Positions 62,375 through 64,000 of a stretch of DNA of 64,000 nt are shown here, piece after piece. Below the pieces are notes generated by a model. It was not told where the DNA came from. It worked only from the letters and a program-made list of their open reading frames with translations, and did not search any database. Both the position numbers and the translations under genes were made by a program. This DNA comes from Clostridia bacterium (GTDB taxonomy: Bacteria; Bacillota; Clostridia; Christensenellales; Pumilibacteraceae): positions 124,001-188,000 of the forward strand of contig CAAGAW010000009.1 of assembly GCA_900767465.1 (NCBI GenBank), given 5' to 3'. How positions within the stretch are numbered: the first letter of the stretch is position 1; each line of letters begins with the position of its first letter.

Positions 62375-63211
62375 ATGAAGTACGTCGCGTCCACAATCAA
62401 ATACGTTTTCGCGCATTTTCTACCGCTTATGCTGCTTGCCGCGCTGCCTGCTATCGGTATAGTGGTTCTTTTCGAGCCGAACGGTTTCGGACTGCTTGCG
62501 CCGTGGTCGTTTCCGGAAGGCGTAAAATTTCTCGACGTGTTCTTCCTCGTTTTTAACCGCGAAACGGTTACCGTATATCCGTATCTGTTTCCGGTAGTAC
62601 TTCTGATTCTTACCGCATGCGTAAGTTATTCGCTCGGCGTTGTGGACAAGCATTTCAGGGTCGGCAAATTTACGCTGCGTTCGCCGTTTGCCGTGATCAA
62701 CGACTGCTTCTTGCCTACAGGCATAATGATACTGTTATTGGCGGCAATATACCTCGTGGCGAAATTCCTGATCGTCTGCGTCTTTTCGCTGCTGTCCTTT
62801 ATTATGGGCAGAATCGGACTGCCGATAGTCGCGATAGGATTCGTGCTTACCGTGATCGGAGTCGTCGCGGTTATCGGCGTTATACTTATATCCGTACCGC
62901 TTATGTACACCAGCGCAACGATGCTCGTGTACGGGTATTCGTTTACCGAAGCGTTCGGCGTTGCGCTTAAACTCGGCAGCAAAGAAAAGAAAAAAGCGGT
63001 TGATTTCGGAATAGTGGGAGCGTTTATGATCTATACGATTCTCATTGCCGCAATAGACGCTTTACCAGTTACCGCGGCTGCGTCCATTCCGATAAGTTTC
63101 GTGCTTACCGCATTTTTAATACAATACAGTTGCGTGTTCGTTATGGTTTCGTTTTTCGACTTGTCGGGTATCGAACGCCGAGACGTTAGAAATAATCGCT
63201 ACGGAGGGTAA
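62375..63211 (+). CDS. Multi-pass membrane protein of unknown function
   Basis: This 278-residue protein is strongly hydrophobic with about six helices (for example HFLPLMLLAALPAIGIVVLF at the start and VAIGFVLTVIGVVAVIGVIL in the second half). It ends in a short charged tail (DLSGIERRDVRNNRYGG). No family was recognised. The order of helices and a loop with SFTEAFGVALKLGSKEKKKA resemble membrane proteins in which GFSF-type loops lie between paired helices, but no function can be named. It is followed after two bases by another unknown membrane protein, so the two probably act together. Confidence 0.7.
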   Translation: MKYVASTIKYVFAHFLPLMLLAALPAIGIVVLFEPNGFGLLAPWSFPEGVKFLDVFFLVFNRETVTVYPYLFPVVLLILTACVSYSLGVVDKHFRVGKFTLRSPFAVINDCFLPTGIMILLLAAIYLVAKFLIVCVFSLLSFIMGRIGLPIVAIGFVLTVIGVVAVIGVILISVPLMYTSATMLVYGYSFTEAFGVALKLGSKEKKKAVDFGIVGAFMIYTILIAAIDALPVTAAASIPISFVLTAFLIQYSCVFVMVSFFDLSGIERRDVRNNRYGG

Positions 63212-63213
63212 AA

Positions 63214-64000
63214 GTGACCTTCAAAAACGCCTTTAAAATTTTGTTGTCGTCGTTTCGTTACGTGTGGGACGTTCTCGTGTACCTGCTAATTTTGCTTGCT
63301 CTGATAATGTCCGTATCTTTACCGGTACTCGGCGCGCTTTATCGCGAACTTGCGGTAGCGGGTACGCTCGACGCGCTCGCCGAAGCGCTTTACGGGTTTT
63401 TAAGCGGGCAAACCATTGCCGCCACGTACGAAAGAGTAGTCGCGATTCTATCCGACGCAAAACGTATATTCGACGCTAACGGCTCGAATATCATCGTTTC
63501 GACTTACGTTTTTTCGGCGATTACGTTCGTGGTATTCAGGTTTTTGTTCGGACTTCACGAAATTCCGATGCTGAGAGTAACCGAAGGGATCATGTCGGAT
63601 AACGCCCGCTACGGATTTGCGGGACGATTCGTCAGCGCGTTCGGTAAAAGCGCGTTGTATTCTCTTGCAAAAACGCTCGTAAGCGTACTTTGTACCGCGC
63701 TTGCGCTCGTTATGGTATTACCGCTTGTAAAGTTGCTCGGCAGTATTTCGTTTTTATTCGTTCCCATCGGATTTACCGGCGCGATACTCGTATTAAAGAC
63801 GATAAAGCATACGTTTGTCTCGGCTTGGGGACCGAAATATACGGTAGAGGATTGCGGCGTTTTCGCCTCGCTCGGCTATTCGATACGGTTCGGAGCAAAG
63901 CATTTCGGTCCAATGGCTTCTACCTATTTTATAGCGTGGGTACTTATTCTTACGGTTAATTTCTTCGTTGCGGTGTTTACTTTTCTGTTCGGGCTGCTTA
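63214..64000 (+). CDS. Multi-pass membrane protein of unknown function, cut by window end
   Basis: The frame from GTG at 63214 stays open for 262 codons to the end of the window, so the C-terminus is missing. GGAGGG precedes the GTG. The visible part has about four or five helices (VLVYLLILLALIMSVSLPVL near the start, and LVSVLCTALALVMVLPLVKL). A loop with FASLGYSIRFGAKHFGPMA parallels the SFTEAFGVALKLGSKEKKKA loop of the preceding gene, so the two may be distant paralogues. Function unknown. Confidence 0.7.
   Translation, partial: MTFKNAFKILLSSFRYVWDVLVYLLILLALIMSVSLPVLGALYRELAVAGTLDALAEALYGFLSGQTIAATYERVVAILSDAKRIFDANGSNIIVSTYVFSAITFVVFRFLFGLHEIPMLRVTEGIMSDNARYGFAGRFVSAFGKSALYSLAKTLVSVLCTALALVMVLPLVKLLGSISFLFVPIGFTGAILVLKTIKHTFVSAWGPKYTVEDCGVFASLGYSIRFGAKHFGPMASTYFIAWVLILTVNFFVAVFTFLFGLL

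Overview
The window looks like chromosome of an uncultured clostridial Bacillota (Firmicutes) species. The grounds are the tig-clpP-clpX-lon-engB order, a Bacillota-style mraZ-led division and cell-wall cluster, a MurE with the DNPR motif of meso-diaminopimelate ligases, a SipW-type signal peptidase beside SipW-type signal peptides, an ECF thiamine transporter under a TPP riboswitch, RqcH, and canonical TTGACA/TATAAT promoters with AGGAGG ribosome sites. A gut Christensenellales-like bacterium would fit, but that is only a guess. No rRNA, tRNA, CRISPR array, insertion sequence or prophage gene was recognised.

Layout. 1-10 kb: ribokinase, L-serine dehydratase and a YkvI-like transporter, then a NitT/TauT-type ABC importer on the minus strand, valyl-tRNA synthetase and a fructokinase-like sugar kinase. 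9.9-27.8 kb: a glycan-use locus. A divergent AraC regulator faces a roughly 17 kb rightward operon of two giant secreted multidomain proteins, two DUF4838 proteins (one cytoplasmic, one lipoprotein), a GH31 glycosidase, and a CUT1 sugar ABC importer (binding lipoprotein plus two permeases, no ATPase). 27.9-30.6 kb: a Mbeg1-like hydrolase and an ArsB/SLC13-like ion transporter.

31.1-37.6 kb: a SipW-dependent secretion and matrix locus. It has a strong promoter, a structured 130-nt leader, a small secreted protein, the SipW-like peptidase, an unknown anchored protein, one TasA/camelysin-like protein and two large proteins that join a SipW-type signal peptide to beta-helix-like repeats. 37.9-46 kb: rqcH diverges from the protein quality-control cluster tig-clpP-clpX-lon-engB. 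46-52.4 kb: a cysteine-rich unknown, a probably leaderless phosphoesterase, a sugar isomerase-like TIM barrel, and a second AraC regulator divergent from a GH106-like glycosidase. 52.5-61.6 kb: mraZ, rsmH, ftsL-like, class B PBP, murE, mraY, murD, ftsW. murF is absent, and the ftsW 3' end runs into an antisense thiT. 62-64 kb: TPP-riboswitch-controlled thiT and two unknown membrane proteins, the last cut by the window edge.

The points most worth a second look are a shared module that recurs about five times in the two giant secreted proteins, the SipW/beta-helix locus with its leader RNA, the ftsW/thiT junction, MraZ boxes abutting the mraZ -35, two genes whose promoters predict leaderless mRNAs, and two families of dispersed intergenic repeats. 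All assignments come from reading the sequence by eye. No database search, alignment or folding program was run.
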